A stretch of 44,226 nucleotides of DNA from Clostridia bacterium (GCA_017439715.1 JAFSIR010000018.1:1-44226), one strand, 5' to 3'; shown: positions 6,687-15,430, counted from the first letter of the stretch. Program-made: numbers and translations. Notes: a model not told the origin generated them from the sequence alone.

Positions 6687-8174
6687 ATGGAAAAGATTGG
6701 GTTTGACAATCAAAAGTATATCGAAATGCAGTCTTCAAGCATTCGTCGTCGAATCGACCGATTTGGCGGCAAACTCTATCTTGAGTTCGGCGGCAAGCTG
6801 TTCGATGATTTTCACGCGGCCCGCGTGCTGCCCGGCTTTGAGCCTGACAGTAAGGTGCGCATGCTGCTGCAGATGAAAGAGGAAGCGGAGATCGTGATCG
6901 TCATCAATGCTGATGATATTGAGCGCAACAAACGCCGCGGCGATCTCGGCATCACATATGATCTTGATGCGCTGCGCCTGATCGATGCTTTTCGCGGCAT
7001 CGGGCTGTATGTGGGCAGCGTTGTGATCACGCATTACCGTGCCCAGGCCGCTGCCGACAAGTTTATCAACCGGCTGCGCGACCTGAACATTCGCTCTTAC
7101 AAGCATTATGTTATCCCCGGATACCCGGCCAATGTGCCGCTAATCGTATCGGAAGAGGGGTTTGGCCGCAACGAATATATTGAAACTTCTCGGTCGTTGG
7201 TGGTTATTACTGCGCCGGGACCAGGCAGCGGCAAAATGGCCACTTGCCTGAGCCAGCTGTATCATGACAATAAGCGCGGGATCCGCGCCGGATATGCCAA
7301 GTTTGAAACCTTCCCGGTGTGGAACCTGTCGCTGCGCCATCCGGTGAACCTTGCCTATGAAGCGGCCACAGCCGATCTGAACGATATGAACATGATCGAC
7401 CCATATTATCTGGATGCGTACGGCGAAACGGCGGTGAACTATAACCGCGATGTCGAAGTGTTCCCTGTTTTGAACACGATCTTCCAGAAAATCTCCGGCG
7501 AATCACCCTATAAGAGCCCCACGGATATGGGCGTGAATATGGTAGGACACTGCATTTTTGATGAGGAAGTGGTCAACCGCGCGGCGGAACAGGAGATAAT
7601 CCGGCGGTATTATGCAGCGTTGTGCTCCGTGCGCCAGGGGATGAGTGAATCTTCCGAGGTGTATAAGATTGAGCTGCTGATGAACCAGCTGGGGCTGACG
7701 AGCGATAACCGGCCGGTGGTGGCCGCAGCGCTGGCGCGGGCCGCTGCCACGGATGGGCCGGCTGTTGGCCTCCAGCTGCGTGACGGACGCATTATCACGG
7801 GCAAAACATCGCCGCTGTTGGGCGCTTCCAGCGCCCTGCTGCTCAACGCGCTCAAGGCATTGGCGGGCATTGATCAGAGCATCCCGCTCATTTTGCCCAC
7901 GGTGATCGAGCCCATCCGCAACCTGAAACTGGAGCATATGGGCAACCATAACCCCCGCCTGCACACGGATGAAGTGCTGATCGCGCTGTCCATCTGCGCG
8001 CTGAGCGACCCTAACGCAGCGCTGGCCATGCAGCAGCTGCACAAACTGCGCAGCACAGAAGCGCATTCCACGGTGATCCTGTCGCGCGTGGATGAAAACG
8101 TGTTCAACAAGCTGGGGGTGCATTTAACATGCGAGCCTACATATTCCACCAAAAAGCTGTATCACGCACGGTAA
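6687..8174 (+). CDS. DUF1846 domain-containing protein (495 aa)
   Basis: The whole length matches the DUF1846 family, which is about 490-500 residues in Firmicutes: KIGFDNQKYIEMQSSSIRRR at the start, IVIVINADDIERNKRRGDLG, and NVPLIVSEEGFGRNEYIET. A glycine-rich VVITAPGPGSGKMATCLSQL (about residues 173-192) resembles a P-loop and suggests nucleotide binding; the family is structurally related to P-loop proteins but no reaction is established. It is soluble and without a signal peptide. The start ATG follows AGGAGGG closely. The gene stands alone with its own promoter and terminator. Function unknown. Confidence 0.9.
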   Translation: MEKIGFDNQKYIEMQSSSIRRRIDRFGGKLYLEFGGKLFDDFHAARVLPGFEPDSKVRMLLQMKEEAEIVIVINADDIERNKRRGDLGITYDLDALRLIDAFRGIGLYVGSVVITHYRAQAAADKFINRLRDLNIRSYKHYVIPGYPANVPLIVSEEGFGRNEYIETSRSLVVITAPGPGSGKMATCLSQLYHDNKRGIRAGYAKFETFPVWNLSLRHPVNLAYEAATADLNDMNMIDPYYLDAYGETAVNYNRDVEVFPVLNTIFQKISGESPYKSPTDMGVNMVGHCIFDEEVVNRAAEQEIIRRYYAALCSVRQGMSESSEVYKIELLMNQLGLTSDNRPVVAAALARAAATDGPAVGLQLRDGRIITGKTSPLLGASSALLLNALKALAGIDQSIPLILPTVIEPIRNLKLEHMGNHNPRLHTDEVLIALSICALSDPNAALAMQQLHKLRSTEAHSTVILSRVDENVFNKLGVHLTCEPTYSTKKLYHAR

Positions 8175-8188
8175 CACGAAAACGATAA

Positions 8189-8215
8189 GAGGGAGCGAAC
8201 GCTCCCTCTTTTTTT
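8189..8215 (+). terminator. Rho-independent terminator of the DUF1846 gene
   Basis: GAGGGAGC and GCTCCCTC with a GAAC tetraloop, followed by seven T residues. Confidence 0.92.
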
Positions 8216-8219
8216 GCGC

Positions 8220-8250
8220 AAAAAAACAGGGGAACCGAAGTTCCCCTGTT
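8220..8250 (-). terminator. Rho-independent terminator of the hydrogenase operon
   Basis: On the minus strand CAGGGGAA and TTCCCCTG pair around a six-base loop and are followed by a run of seven T (8220-8226). It lies 12 bases beyond the hndD stop. Confidence 0.92.
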
Positions 8251-8261
8251 TGTAGTGCACC

Positions 8262-10028
8262 TTAGTCGTTGAAGCCTTCGCGGGCTTTATACGTGGTGTG
8301 CAGCAGCTCGTGCGCTTTGTGAGAGTTGGGCTCGCCCAGGAACTCATCATACAACGCTTTGACCTGCGGGTTCTTATGGGACTGACGCAGAGTCTGGCGC
8401 TCATCTTCGCTGTACAGCGCTTGGGCACGTTTCTCTTTGTAGGTGTCAAGGATATCATCATCTTCGTTCGGCAGGAAGCAGGAACGGATGATCGGCTGGC
8501 CGCCGCCGGCGATGCAGCCGCCCGGGCAACCCATCACTTCGATGAAGTGATATTTGGATTTGCCTTCGCGGATCTCGTCAAGCAGAACCTTGGCATTCTT
8601 CATGCCGTGCGCGATCGCCACATTCACAGTCATACCGTTGATGTCCAGAGACGCTTCGCGGATGCCGTCAAAGCCACGAACGGCTTCGAACTTGATCGCC
8701 CCATGTTCTTCGCCCGTCAGGACAAAGTAAACAGTGCGGAGCGCAGCTTCCATAACGCCGCCGGTCACGCCGAAGATAACGCCGGCGCCGGTGTAATCGC
8801 CCATGATGTCGGCATCAAATTCTTCATCGGGCAGCCGGGTGAACATGATGCCGGCACGTTTGATCATGCGGGCCAGCTCACGCGTGGTCAGAACCGCATC
8901 AACATCGGGCAGGCCGTTAACTTTGAGCTGTTCTCTTTCCTTCTCATCCTTTTTCGCGGTGCAGGGCATGATGGAAACGACGAAAATGTCTTTCGGATCA
9001 ATGCCTTTCTGTTCCGCATAGTAGGATTTGAGGATAGCGCCCTGCATCTGGTGCGGGGATTTGCAGGAAGACAGGTGATCAAGCAGATCGCCATAGTTGT
9101 ATTCCGCATAGTTGATCCAGCCGGGGGAGCAGGAAGTGATCATCGGGAGCACGCCGTTATTCTTGATACGGTTGAGCAGCTCGGTACCTTCTTCCATGAT
9201 GGTCAGGTCAGCAGCGAAGTTGGTGTCATACACTTTGGCAAAGCCAAGGCGGCGGAGCGCAGCAACCATTTTGCCGGTCACAGGAGTGCCAACGGGCATG
9301 CCGAATTCTTCGCCCAGCGCAGCGCGAACCGCGGGAGCGGTCTGCACGACAACGTGTTTGCCGGCTTTGAACGCAGCGTCCACTTTGCCGATCTCGGATT
9401 TTTCCATCAAAGCGCCGGTCGGGCACACGCTGACGCACTGGCCGCACAGGATGCACGGGGAGTTCGCCATGGAGCGGTTTTCCGCCGGGGACACGATGGT
9501 ACGGAAACCACGGTTTTCAAAACCGAGGATGCCCAGGCCATGCGCGTTCTGGCAGCGCGCGATGCAGCGGCCGCACAGAATGCACTTGGAGGTGTCACGC
9601 ACGATGGACGGCGTGAGTTCATCGATGGACACGGGGGTTTTGGCGCCGACGAAGCGGTTTTCGCGGGCGCCAACCAGATGCGCTACATGAAGCAGTTCGC
9701 ACTGGCCGTTCTTATCACACTGCTGGCAGTTGATGTTATGGTTGGAGAGCAGCAGTTCCACGGAGGCGCGGCGGGCTTCCACAGCGGCCGGGGAGCCGAT
9801 GCGGATCTCCATGCCTTCCGCCACGGGGTACACACAGGAAGCCACCAGGCCGCGGGCACCGGTCGCTTCGACCAAACAGACGCGGCAGGAACCGTTGGAG
9901 CACTCACCATGGTTGAACGCGCAAAGGGAAGGAATCTCATAACCGCAGGCTTTAGCGGCTTCGAGGATGGTCAAGCCAGCCTCGACTTCATAGGAGATAC
10001 CTTCAATTTTAATGTTAACCTTAGCCAT
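8262..10028 (-). CDS. hndD: NAD(P)H/ferredoxin-linked [FeFe] hydrogenase catalytic subunit
   Basis: Catalytic subunit (588 aa) of a HydABC/Hnd-type group A3 hydrogenase, reducing protons to H2 in the cytoplasm. Domains in order: plant-type [2Fe-2S] (Cys36, 47, 50-region, 65), the His-Cys3 [4Fe-4S] motif (NHNINCQQCDKNGQC, 97-110), a two-cluster ferredoxin domain (CILCGRCIARC about 149-159; CILCGQCVSVCPTGA 192-206), then the H domain. The H-cluster motifs are L1 TSCSPGW (298-304), L2 IMPCTAKKDE with Cys356, and L3 EVMGCPGGCIAGGGQP with Cys501 and Cys505. L1 carries Ser301 where the textbook motif has a second Cys, and there is an extra Cys322 in SSCKSP. Third gene of the hnd operon, 17 bases after hndC with AGGAGG. 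Electron bifurcation with NADH plus ferredoxin is likely by family, not proven. Confidence 0.95.
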   Translation of the reverse strand: MAKVNIKIEGISYEVEAGLTILEAAKACGYEIPSLCAFNHGECSNGSCRVCLVEATGARGLVASCVYPVAEGMEIRIGSPAAVEARRASVELLLSNHNINCQQCDKNGQCELLHVAHLVGARENRFVGAKTPVSIDELTPSIVRDTSKCILCGRCIARCQNAHGLGILGFENRGFRTIVSPAENRSMANSPCILCGQCVSVCPTGALMEKSEIGKVDAAFKAGKHVVVQTAPAVRAALGEEFGMPVGTPVTGKMVAALRRLGFAKVYDTNFAADLTIMEEGTELLNRIKNNGVLPMITSCSPGWINYAEYNYGDLLDHLSSCKSPHQMQGAILKSYYAEQKGIDPKDIFVVSIMPCTAKKDEKEREQLKVNGLPDVDAVLTTRELARMIKRAGIMFTRLPDEEFDADIMGDYTGAGVIFGVTGGVMEAALRTVYFVLTGEEHGAIKFEAVRGFDGIREASLDINGMTVNVAIAHGMKNAKVLLDEIREGKSKYHFIEVMGCPGGCIAGGGQPIIRSCFLPNEDDDILDTYKEKRAQALYSEDERQTLRQSHKNPQVKALYDEFLGEPNSHKAHELLHTTYKAREGFND

Positions 10029-10045
10029 TTTGTCAGTCCTCCTAA

Positions 10046-11929
10046 TTACTTCTTCACAATCGCTTTAAATTTACAGGTAGCAATACAGGCACCGCACTTG
10101 ACGCACTTGTTGGGATCGATCGCATACGCGGGCAGTTTCTTGCCGGGCGCGGTGTAATCGGTCTTAGAAATGGCATCCGCCGGACAGGCTTTGGCGCACA
10201 TGCCGCAGCCGAAGCATTTATCCTGGATAATGCTGTACTGCATCAGGTTCTTACAGACTTTCGCCGGGCACTTCTTGTCAACGATATGAGCAATATACTC
10301 ATCGCGGAAGTGAGTGACCGTGGAAATGATCGGGTTGGCAGCCGTCTGGCCAAGCGCGCACAGGGAGTTGGCTTTCACGGTGCGGCCCAGCTCTTCGAGC
10401 TCTTCCAGATCCTGCATCGTGCCGTTGCCTTCAGTGATCTTGGTCAGGATCTCAAGCATACGCTTGGTGCCGATACGGCAGGGCGAGCATTTACCGCAGG
10501 ACTCGTCGCAGATGAATTCCATATAGAATTTCGCAACGTCGACCATGCAGTTGTCTTCGTCCATAACGATGGCGCCGCCGGAGCCCATCATGGAGCCTTT
10601 GGCAACCAGGTTGTCAAAGTCGATCGGTTCGTCCAGGGATTCTTTGGTCAAGCAGCCGCCGGAGGGGCCACCGGTCTGGATGGCTTTAAATTCTTTGCCA
10701 TCCGGAATGCCGCCGCCGATATCATAGATCAGCTCGCGCAGCGTGGTGCCCATCGGGATCTCAACCAGACCCACGTTGTTGATTTTGCCGCCCAGCGCGA
10801 ACACCTTGGTGCCCTTGCTGCGTTCGGTGCCGCATTCGGCGAACGCCGCAGCGCCTTCACGCAGGATGTACGGCACGCAAGCAAGCGTTTCAACGTTGTT
10901 CACGATGGTGGGTTTCTGCCACAGGCCCTTGGAAGCCGGGAACGGCGGGCGGGGACGCGGCATACCGCGTTTTCCTTCGATGGAGTTAAGCAGCGCAGTT
11001 TCTTCACCGCAGACGAATGCGCCAGCACCCAGGCGGATGTGCGCCTGGAAGTTGAAGCCGGTGCCGAGAATGTTTTCGCCCAGCAGGCCCAGTTCGTTCA
11101 TCTGTTTGATGGCGATTCTCAGGCGGTTGACCGCGATGGGATACTCAGCGCGGACATAGAAGTAACCGTTGCTGGCGCCGATCGCGTAACCGGCGATCAT
11201 CATACCTTCGATAACGGCAAAGGGGTTACCTTCGAGGATGGAGCGATCCATGAACGCACCGGGGTCGCCTTCGTCACCATTACAGACAACGTATTTCTCG
11301 TCGTCCACACTGGCAAGCGCAAAGCTCCATTTCCGGCCGGTCGGGAAGCCAGCGCCGCCGCGGCCGCGCAGGCCGGCAGCCAGCACTTCATCGATAACTT
11401 CCTGCTGCGTCATGCCCAGGGCGCGTTTGAGGCCCATGAACGCGCCTTCGCCAATCGCTTCTTCGATGTCCTCCGGGTTGATCACGCCGCAGCCGTGAAG
11501 CGCAACGCGTTTCTGTTTTTTGTAGAAGTTGATGTCATCCTGTTTGACAACTTTTTCTTTGGTCGCCGGATCGACATAGAGCAGACGCTCCACGATCTCG
11601 CCGCCGATGAGATCTTTTTCCACGATCTCTTCCACATCTTCAAGCTGAACCAGGCGATACAGGGTATCTTCCGGATAGATCTTGACGAACGGGCCCTGAG
11701 AGCAGAAACCAAAGCAGCCGACTTTGTTGACCGTGATTTTGTCGCTCAAGCCTTTTTCGGCAATAATTTCTTCAAATTTGGCCTGGATCTCAGCAGAGTT
11801 GGAGGACAGACAACCGGTACCGCCGCAGAGCAACACAGCGCGTTTGCCGTTGCTGCCGTCGATCTTGCTGTTCATCTGAGCCGTGCAGGCAGCCACCTTC
11901 GCATTGAGTTCTTCAAACGATTTAATCAT
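10046..11929 (-). CDS. hndC: NADH-binding FMN subunit of the [FeFe] hydrogenase complex
   Basis: The NuoF-like HydB/HndC subunit (627 aa), which binds NADH and FMN and passes electrons to the catalytic subunit. The N-terminus is a thioredoxin-fold [2Fe-2S] domain (Cys35, Cys40, Cys72, Cys76), equivalent to HndB fused on, as in three-subunit complexes. The core has the FMN/NADH glycine-rich motifs GRGGAGFPTGRKW (about 189-201) and GAGAFVCGEETALL, then the [4Fe-4S] ligands SCGKCSPCRIG...LCALG. The C-terminus adds a two-[4Fe-4S] ferredoxin domain (CFGCGMCAKACP, CVKCGACIATC). The start ATG overlaps the hndA stop by one base (TAATG), implying coupled translation and fixed stoichiometry. The domain set suits electron bifurcation between NADH and ferredoxin. 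Confidence 0.95.
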   Translation of the reverse strand: MIKSFEELNAKVAACTAQMNSKIDGSNGKRAVLLCGGTGCLSSNSAEIQAKFEEIIAEKGLSDKITVNKVGCFGFCSQGPFVKIYPEDTLYRLVQLEDVEEIVEKDLIGGEIVERLLYVDPATKEKVVKQDDINFYKKQKRVALHGCGVINPEDIEEAIGEGAFMGLKRALGMTQQEVIDEVLAAGLRGRGGAGFPTGRKWSFALASVDDEKYVVCNGDEGDPGAFMDRSILEGNPFAVIEGMMIAGYAIGASNGYFYVRAEYPIAVNRLRIAIKQMNELGLLGENILGTGFNFQAHIRLGAGAFVCGEETALLNSIEGKRGMPRPRPPFPASKGLWQKPTIVNNVETLACVPYILREGAAAFAECGTERSKGTKVFALGGKINNVGLVEIPMGTTLRELIYDIGGGIPDGKEFKAIQTGGPSGGCLTKESLDEPIDFDNLVAKGSMMGSGGAIVMDEDNCMVDVAKFYMEFICDESCGKCSPCRIGTKRMLEILTKITEGNGTMQDLEELEELGRTVKANSLCALGQTAANPIISTVTHFRDEYIAHIVDKKCPAKVCKNLMQYSIIQDKCFGCGMCAKACPADAISKTDYTAPGKKLPAYAIDPNKCVKCGACIATCKFKAIVKK

Positions 11930-12417
11930 TAGTTTGCACCTCCGAGAGCGCGATATTCCGCAACCACTTCAGGCACTCTGTCGACCGTCATCTTCGGATA
12001 CACTTTGCCGTTGATGGTCACCGCGGGCGCGATGCCGCAAGCGCCGATGCAGCGCAGGGCGTCAAGCGTGAACAGACCGTCAGCCGTAGTCTCGCCCGGT
12101 TTGATGCCCAGGATTTCGGAAAACTTATCCACGATCTGCTGCGCGCCTTTAACATAGCACGCCGTGCCCAGACAGCACCCGATGATGTACTTTCCTTTGG
12201 GTTCCAAAGAAAAGAAGGAATAGAAAGTAACCACACCGTAGATCTCAGCGACGGAAAGCCCCGTTTTTTTGGATACGAGCTCCTGAACTTCCAACGGAAT
12301 ATAACCGTATTCGTTCTGGATGTCACTCAAGATCATCATGAGCGGCGTTTTCTCGTCTGCGTATCTATCACAGATCTCGCAAATTTTTTTGGCGCCGTTC
12401 TCACTGATATGAGCCAT
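11929..12417 (-). CDS. hndA: NuoE-like [2Fe-2S] subunit of the [FeFe] hydrogenase complex
   Basis: The 162-residue HydC/HndA subunit, homologous to NuoE. It has an N-terminal helical part and a thioredoxin-like C-terminal domain that binds one [2Fe-2S] cluster; the ligands are in CCLGTACYVKGA and in LRCIGACGIAP. GYIPLEVQELVSKKTGL and IYGVVTFYSFFSLEPKG are typical NuoE signatures. I place the start at ATG 12415-12417, with GGGGAGG seven bases upstream, giving the family length; longer in-frame extensions have no ribosome site. First gene of hndA-hndC-hndD, downstream of adhE on the same strand, with its own candidate promoter and a leader containing a long stem-loop. Confidence 0.94.
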   Translation of the reverse strand: MAHISENGAKKICEICDRYADEKTPLMMILSDIQNEYGYIPLEVQELVSKKTGLSVAEIYGVVTFYSFFSLEPKGKYIIGCCLGTACYVKGAQQIVDKFSEILGIKPGETTADGLFTLDALRCIGACGIAPAVTINGKVYPKMTVDRVPEVVAEYRALGGAN

Positions 12418-12489
12418 AGTAAACCTCCCCCAATATGTTTTTATTTGGCCGCCGTTTATCGGCTGCACCAATAAATTTATATGTATCAT

Positions 12490-12523
12490 GCCCAGGCTCC
12501 GTTGCTCTTGGCAGAACCTGAGC
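12490..12523 (-). promoter_or_regulatory. Stem-loop in the hnd leader RNA
   Basis: On the minus strand GCTCAGGTTC (12514-12523) pairs over all ten positions (two G-U) with GAGCCTGGGC (12490-12499) around a 14-base loop. It lies about 73 bases upstream of the hndA start and within the predicted leader. It does not match a riboswitch I recognise. Confidence 0.55.
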
Positions 12524-12546
12524 ATTATACATTATCAATCTTAGAC

Positions 12547-12575
12547 ATAATACTATTTTTTCCTTCATAAAACAA
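12547..12575 (-). promoter_or_regulatory. Candidate promoter of the hnd operon
   Basis: Minus strand TTGTTT (12570-12575), 17-base spacer, TATTAT (12547-12552). It predicts a leader of about 120 bases. A second TATAAT occurs at 12524-12529 without a good -35. No strong terminator separates adhE from this point, so read-through from adhE is also possible. Confidence 0.55.
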
Positions 12576-12703
12576 GTGAAATCCACATTTTCCCTGCCTA
12601 ATATGCGGATTTTTCCGGCCCGTGAAGGAGATGCAGCCGGCCGCAGTGCCTAAAGCAGCCGCGGCCGACGCGTTCATTTGTTCAATTCCTGTGCGATAAA
12701 CGG

Positions 12704-14143
12704 TCAGTTTCCGTAATACGCGTTCAGATACATCTGTTTGAGCTCGCTCATCAGCGGATAGCGCGGGTTTGCACCGGTGCACTGATCGTCAAACGCCTGT
12801 TCCACCATATCATCCAGCCGGGCCAAAAAGTCCGCTTCATCGGGCACATATTCCCGAATGGTGGCTTTGATGCCCACACGCGCTTTAAGCTGCTCGATTT
12901 TTCCCAGCAGGCCGGCCAGTTTTTCTTCATCCGTCTGCCCTTCAATGCCCAGATACGCAGCCACTTCGGCATAGCGCGCCAGCGTGTGCGGATGATCGTA
13001 CTGCGAGAAAGTGCCCATTTTCAAAGGCGCTTCTGCAGCGTTGTATTTCATCACCTGGCAGATCATCAGCGCGTTTGCCACGCCGTGCGGCAGGTGGTGG
13101 AACGCGCCCAGCTTATGTGCCATGGAATGACAAATGCCCAAAAATGCATTGGCAAACGCCATACCCGCCATGGTGGCCGCGTTGGCCATTTTTTCGCGGG
13201 CCGCTGCGTTCGGTACGCCGGTGGCTGCGCTGTCATAAGCCAGCGGCAGGTTTTCAAACACCGCTTTGAGCGCGCGCAGGGCGAGCCCATCGGTGTAATC
13301 CGTGGCCATCACGGAAGCATACGCTTCCAGCGCGTGGGTAACCGCGTCAATACCGGAGGCTGCCGTGAGCCCTTTGGGCGCGCTCATCATCAGGTCCGCA
13401 TCAACAATGGCCATGTTCGGCATCAGTTCATAGTCGGCCAGCGGGTATTTCACGCCGCTGTCCTGGTCGGTGATCACGGCAAAGGGCGTTACTTCGCTGC
13501 CCGTGCCCGCCGTAGTCGGCACCGCCACAAAATAGGCTTTTTCGCCCATCTTCGGGAACGTGTACACGCGTTTGCGGATATCGATAAAGCGCATGGCCAT
13601 ATCCATAAAGTCCGCCTCCGGATGCTCATACAGTACCCACATGATCTTGGCCGCGTCCATGGCCGAACCGCCGCCGACGGCAATGATCACATCGGGATTA
13701 AAGGCGGCCATTTGCCTGGCGCCTTCGCGCGCACAGGCCAGCGTGGGATCGGGCGCCACATCATAAAACGTGGTGAACACAAGGCCCATCTCGGCCAGTT
13801 TGTTTTCCACCGGCTTGGTATACCCGTTTTCGTACAGGAAACTGTCGGTTACGATAAACGCTTTTTTCTTGTGGAGCACCGTGCCCAGTTCATCCAGCGC
13901 AACGGGCAGGCTCCCTCTTTTGAAATACACCTTCTCGGGCGCTCTGAACCAAAGCATGTTCTCTCTCCTCTCCGCCACGGTCTTGATATTCAGCAGGTGC
14001 TTGACACCAACGTTTTCAGACACGCTGTTACCGCCCCACGAGCCGCAGCCCAGCGTGAGCGACGGCGCCAGCTTAAAGTTGTAAAGATCGCCGATGCCGC
14101 CCTGCGCGGACGGGGTGTTGACCAGAATGCGGCAGGTTTTCAT
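12704..14143 (-). CDS. adhE: AdhE, C-terminal part: end of ALDH domain plus iron-type alcohol dehydrogenase
   Basis: Continues AdhE in the -1 frame. The first 60 residues (MKTCRILVNTPSAQGGIGDL, CGSWGGNSVSENVGVKHLLN) are the conserved end of the aldehyde dehydrogenase domain and the linker. The rest is an iron-dependent alcohol dehydrogenase with GGGSAMDAAK for NAD, TTAGTGSEVTPFAVI, and metal ligands in the SGIDAVTHALEAY and CHSMAHKLGAFHHLPHG regions. It reduces acetaldehyde to ethanol. The ATG at 14141-14143 overlaps the upstream TGA (ATGA), so re-initiation is conceivable. However, a protein starting here would split the ALDH domain, so the ancestral gene was surely one reading frame. Together the halves give about 870-880 residues, the normal AdhE length. 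Confidence 0.85.
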   Translation of the reverse strand: MKTCRILVNTPSAQGGIGDLYNFKLAPSLTLGCGSWGGNSVSENVGVKHLLNIKTVAERRENMLWFRAPEKVYFKRGSLPVALDELGTVLHKKKAFIVTDSFLYENGYTKPVENKLAEMGLVFTTFYDVAPDPTLACAREGARQMAAFNPDVIIAVGGGSAMDAAKIMWVLYEHPEADFMDMAMRFIDIRKRVYTFPKMGEKAYFVAVPTTAGTGSEVTPFAVITDQDSGVKYPLADYELMPNMAIVDADLMMSAPKGLTAASGIDAVTHALEAYASVMATDYTDGLALRALKAVFENLPLAYDSAATGVPNAAAREKMANAATMAGMAFANAFLGICHSMAHKLGAFHHLPHGVANALMICQVMKYNAAEAPLKMGTFSQYDHPHTLARYAEVAAYLGIEGQTDEEKLAGLLGKIEQLKARVGIKATIREYVPDEADFLARLDDMVEQAFDDQCTGANPRYPLMSELKQMYLNAYYGN

Positions 14144-15321
14144 ACGTTTCTGAAACGCAGCCAGCTTTTCTTTTCCGCATCGGCGTTAAGATAGATCGAA
14201 GCGGTGTGGCCGTACCCGCCATCTTCAACCAGTTTTTCGGCTTTATTCAGCGCATCTTCAAAATCCGCCGCGCGATACATAGCCAGCACCGGGGAGAGCT
14301 TTTCATGGGCAAACGGCTCAGACACTTCCACGCTGTCCACTTCACCGATCAGGATCTTAGCCGTTTCGGGCACGGAAAGGCCCGCCATTTGGGCGATCAC
14401 CGGCGCCGGCTGACCCACAATTTTGGCGTTAACGGAGCCGTTAACAAGGATCACATCACGCACTTTCTGCGTTTCTTCTTCGCTGAGCACATAACAGCCG
14501 CGATAGATAAACTCTTTTTTCACCTGCTCATAAATGCCGTCTGCCACGATCACCGACTGTTCGGAGGCGCAGATCATGCCGTTATCAAACGTTTTGGAAT
14601 GAATCACGGAGCTGACCGCCAGCACAATATCGGCGCTTTCGTCGATCAGGGCGGGCACGTTGCCCGGGCCCACGCCCACGGCGGGCTTGCCGCTTGAATA
14701 CGCAGCTTTGACCATGCCGGGGCCACCAGTGGCGAGGATCAGGTCAGCCTCACGCATCAAAAGGTTGGTCGCTTCCAGGCTGGGCACATCCACCCAGTCA
14801 ATAATGCCTTCGGGAGCGCCGGCCGCCACCGCCGCTTCCAGCACGATGCGCGCCGCTTCGATGGTGCACTGTTTGGCACGCGGATGCGGGCTGAACACGA
14901 TGCCGTTGCGGGTTTTAAGCGCAATCAGCGCCTTGAAGATCGCTGTGGAGGTGGGGTTGGTGGTGGGGATAACAGCCGCTACAACGCCAACCGGCTCCGC
15001 CAGAATCTTGGTGCCATACGCCTTGTCTTCTTCAATCACATCACACGTTTTTACGTTTTTATACGCGTTGTAGATATGCTCGGCCGCATAATTGTTTTTA
15101 ATCACCTTGTCTTCCACAACGCCCATGCCCGTTTCCGCCACAGCCATCTTGGCCAGCGACAGCCGCGCTTTGTTGGCCGCCATAGCCGCCGCTTTAAAAA
15201 TAGCGTCTACCTTTTCCTGCGGATAGGTTGCAAACACTTTCTGTGCTTGCCTTACATTTGCCAGCGCCTTTTCCAACGCCTCAGCGCTGTCAACAATCCC
15301 TCTTTGAGCCTTCATTTGCAT
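14140..15321 (-). CDS. adhE: AdhE, N-terminal part: CoA-acylating acetaldehyde dehydrogenase, frameshifted
   Basis: The aldehyde dehydrogenase half of bifunctional AdhE, converting acetyl-CoA to acetaldehyde with NADH. Visible features are AEPVGVVAAVIPTTNPTSTA, the ATGGPGMVKAAYSSGKPAVG nucleotide-binding region and the catalytic Cys in NGMICASEQSV. The frame ends abnormally at EKKSWLRFRNV-TGA (14140-14142). One base back, the frame reads KKLAAFQKRMKTCRILVNTP, the family sequence, so one A has probably been lost from an A-rich run at 14166-14174. ATG 15319-15321 follows AAGGAG closely; ATG 15313-15315 is equally possible. Expression is likely controlled by the promoter at 15463-15491 and a Rex-like operator. 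Alternatives to a true mutation are a sequencing error or programmed frameshifting. Confidence 0.85.
   Translation of the reverse strand: MQMKAQRGIVDSAEALEKALANVRQAQKVFATYPQEKVDAIFKAAAMAANKARLSLAKMAVAETGMGVVEDKVIKNNYAAEHIYNAYKNVKTCDVIEEDKAYGTKILAEPVGVVAAVIPTTNPTSTAIFKALIALKTRNGIVFSPHPRAKQCTIEAARIVLEAAVAAGAPEGIIDWVDVPSLEATNLLMREADLILATGGPGMVKAAYSSGKPAVGVGPGNVPALIDESADIVLAVSSVIHSKTFDNGMICASEQSVIVADGIYEQVKKEFIYRGCYVLSEEETQKVRDVILVNGSVNAKIVGQPAPVIAQMAGLSVPETAKILIGEVDSVEVSEPFAHEKLSPVLAMYRAADFEDALNKAEKLVEDGGYGHTASIYLNADAEKKSWLRFRNV
14163..14176 (-). other. adhE: Frameshift site joining the two adhE halves
   Basis: Minus strand reads GGAAAAGAAAAGCT. In the incoming frame the codons are GAA AAG AAA AGC. 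A -1 slip, for example tRNA-Lys moving from AAG to AAA at A-AAG, puts the ribosome into the downstream AdhE frame and restores KLAAFQKRMKTC. Whether this is a lost base, a read error or genuine recoding cannot be told from the sequence. Confidence 0.75.
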
Positions 15322-15430
15322 TTTCTCCTTTCCATATAGAGACAAAATTGATTAGCGCGGTGCGCCGCATAGGCAGCTCACTTAGCCATATCGTCGGTTT
15401 TATGCCGGGAAACTGACCTGCAGCAAAACT

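Noticed and set aside
8298-10157. 619-codon open frame antisense to hndD
   Set aside because: It is a shadow of a GC-rich gene with strong codon bias; it has no ribosome site, and the translated sequence is low-complexity His/Phe/Gly-rich with no family resemblance.
10286-11932. 548-codon open frame antisense to hndC
   Set aside because: Same shadow effect; the real gene on the minus strand shows all NuoF motifs.
12490-12523. Known riboswitch in the hnd leader
   Set aside because: The stem-loop lacks the conserved cores of the riboswitch classes I can recognise, so it was kept only as an unassigned hairpin.
12639-12666. GGCCGC/GCGGCC inverted repeat downstream of adhE as a terminator
   Set aside because: No T-run follows on either strand and the loop is 16 bases; it was not called.
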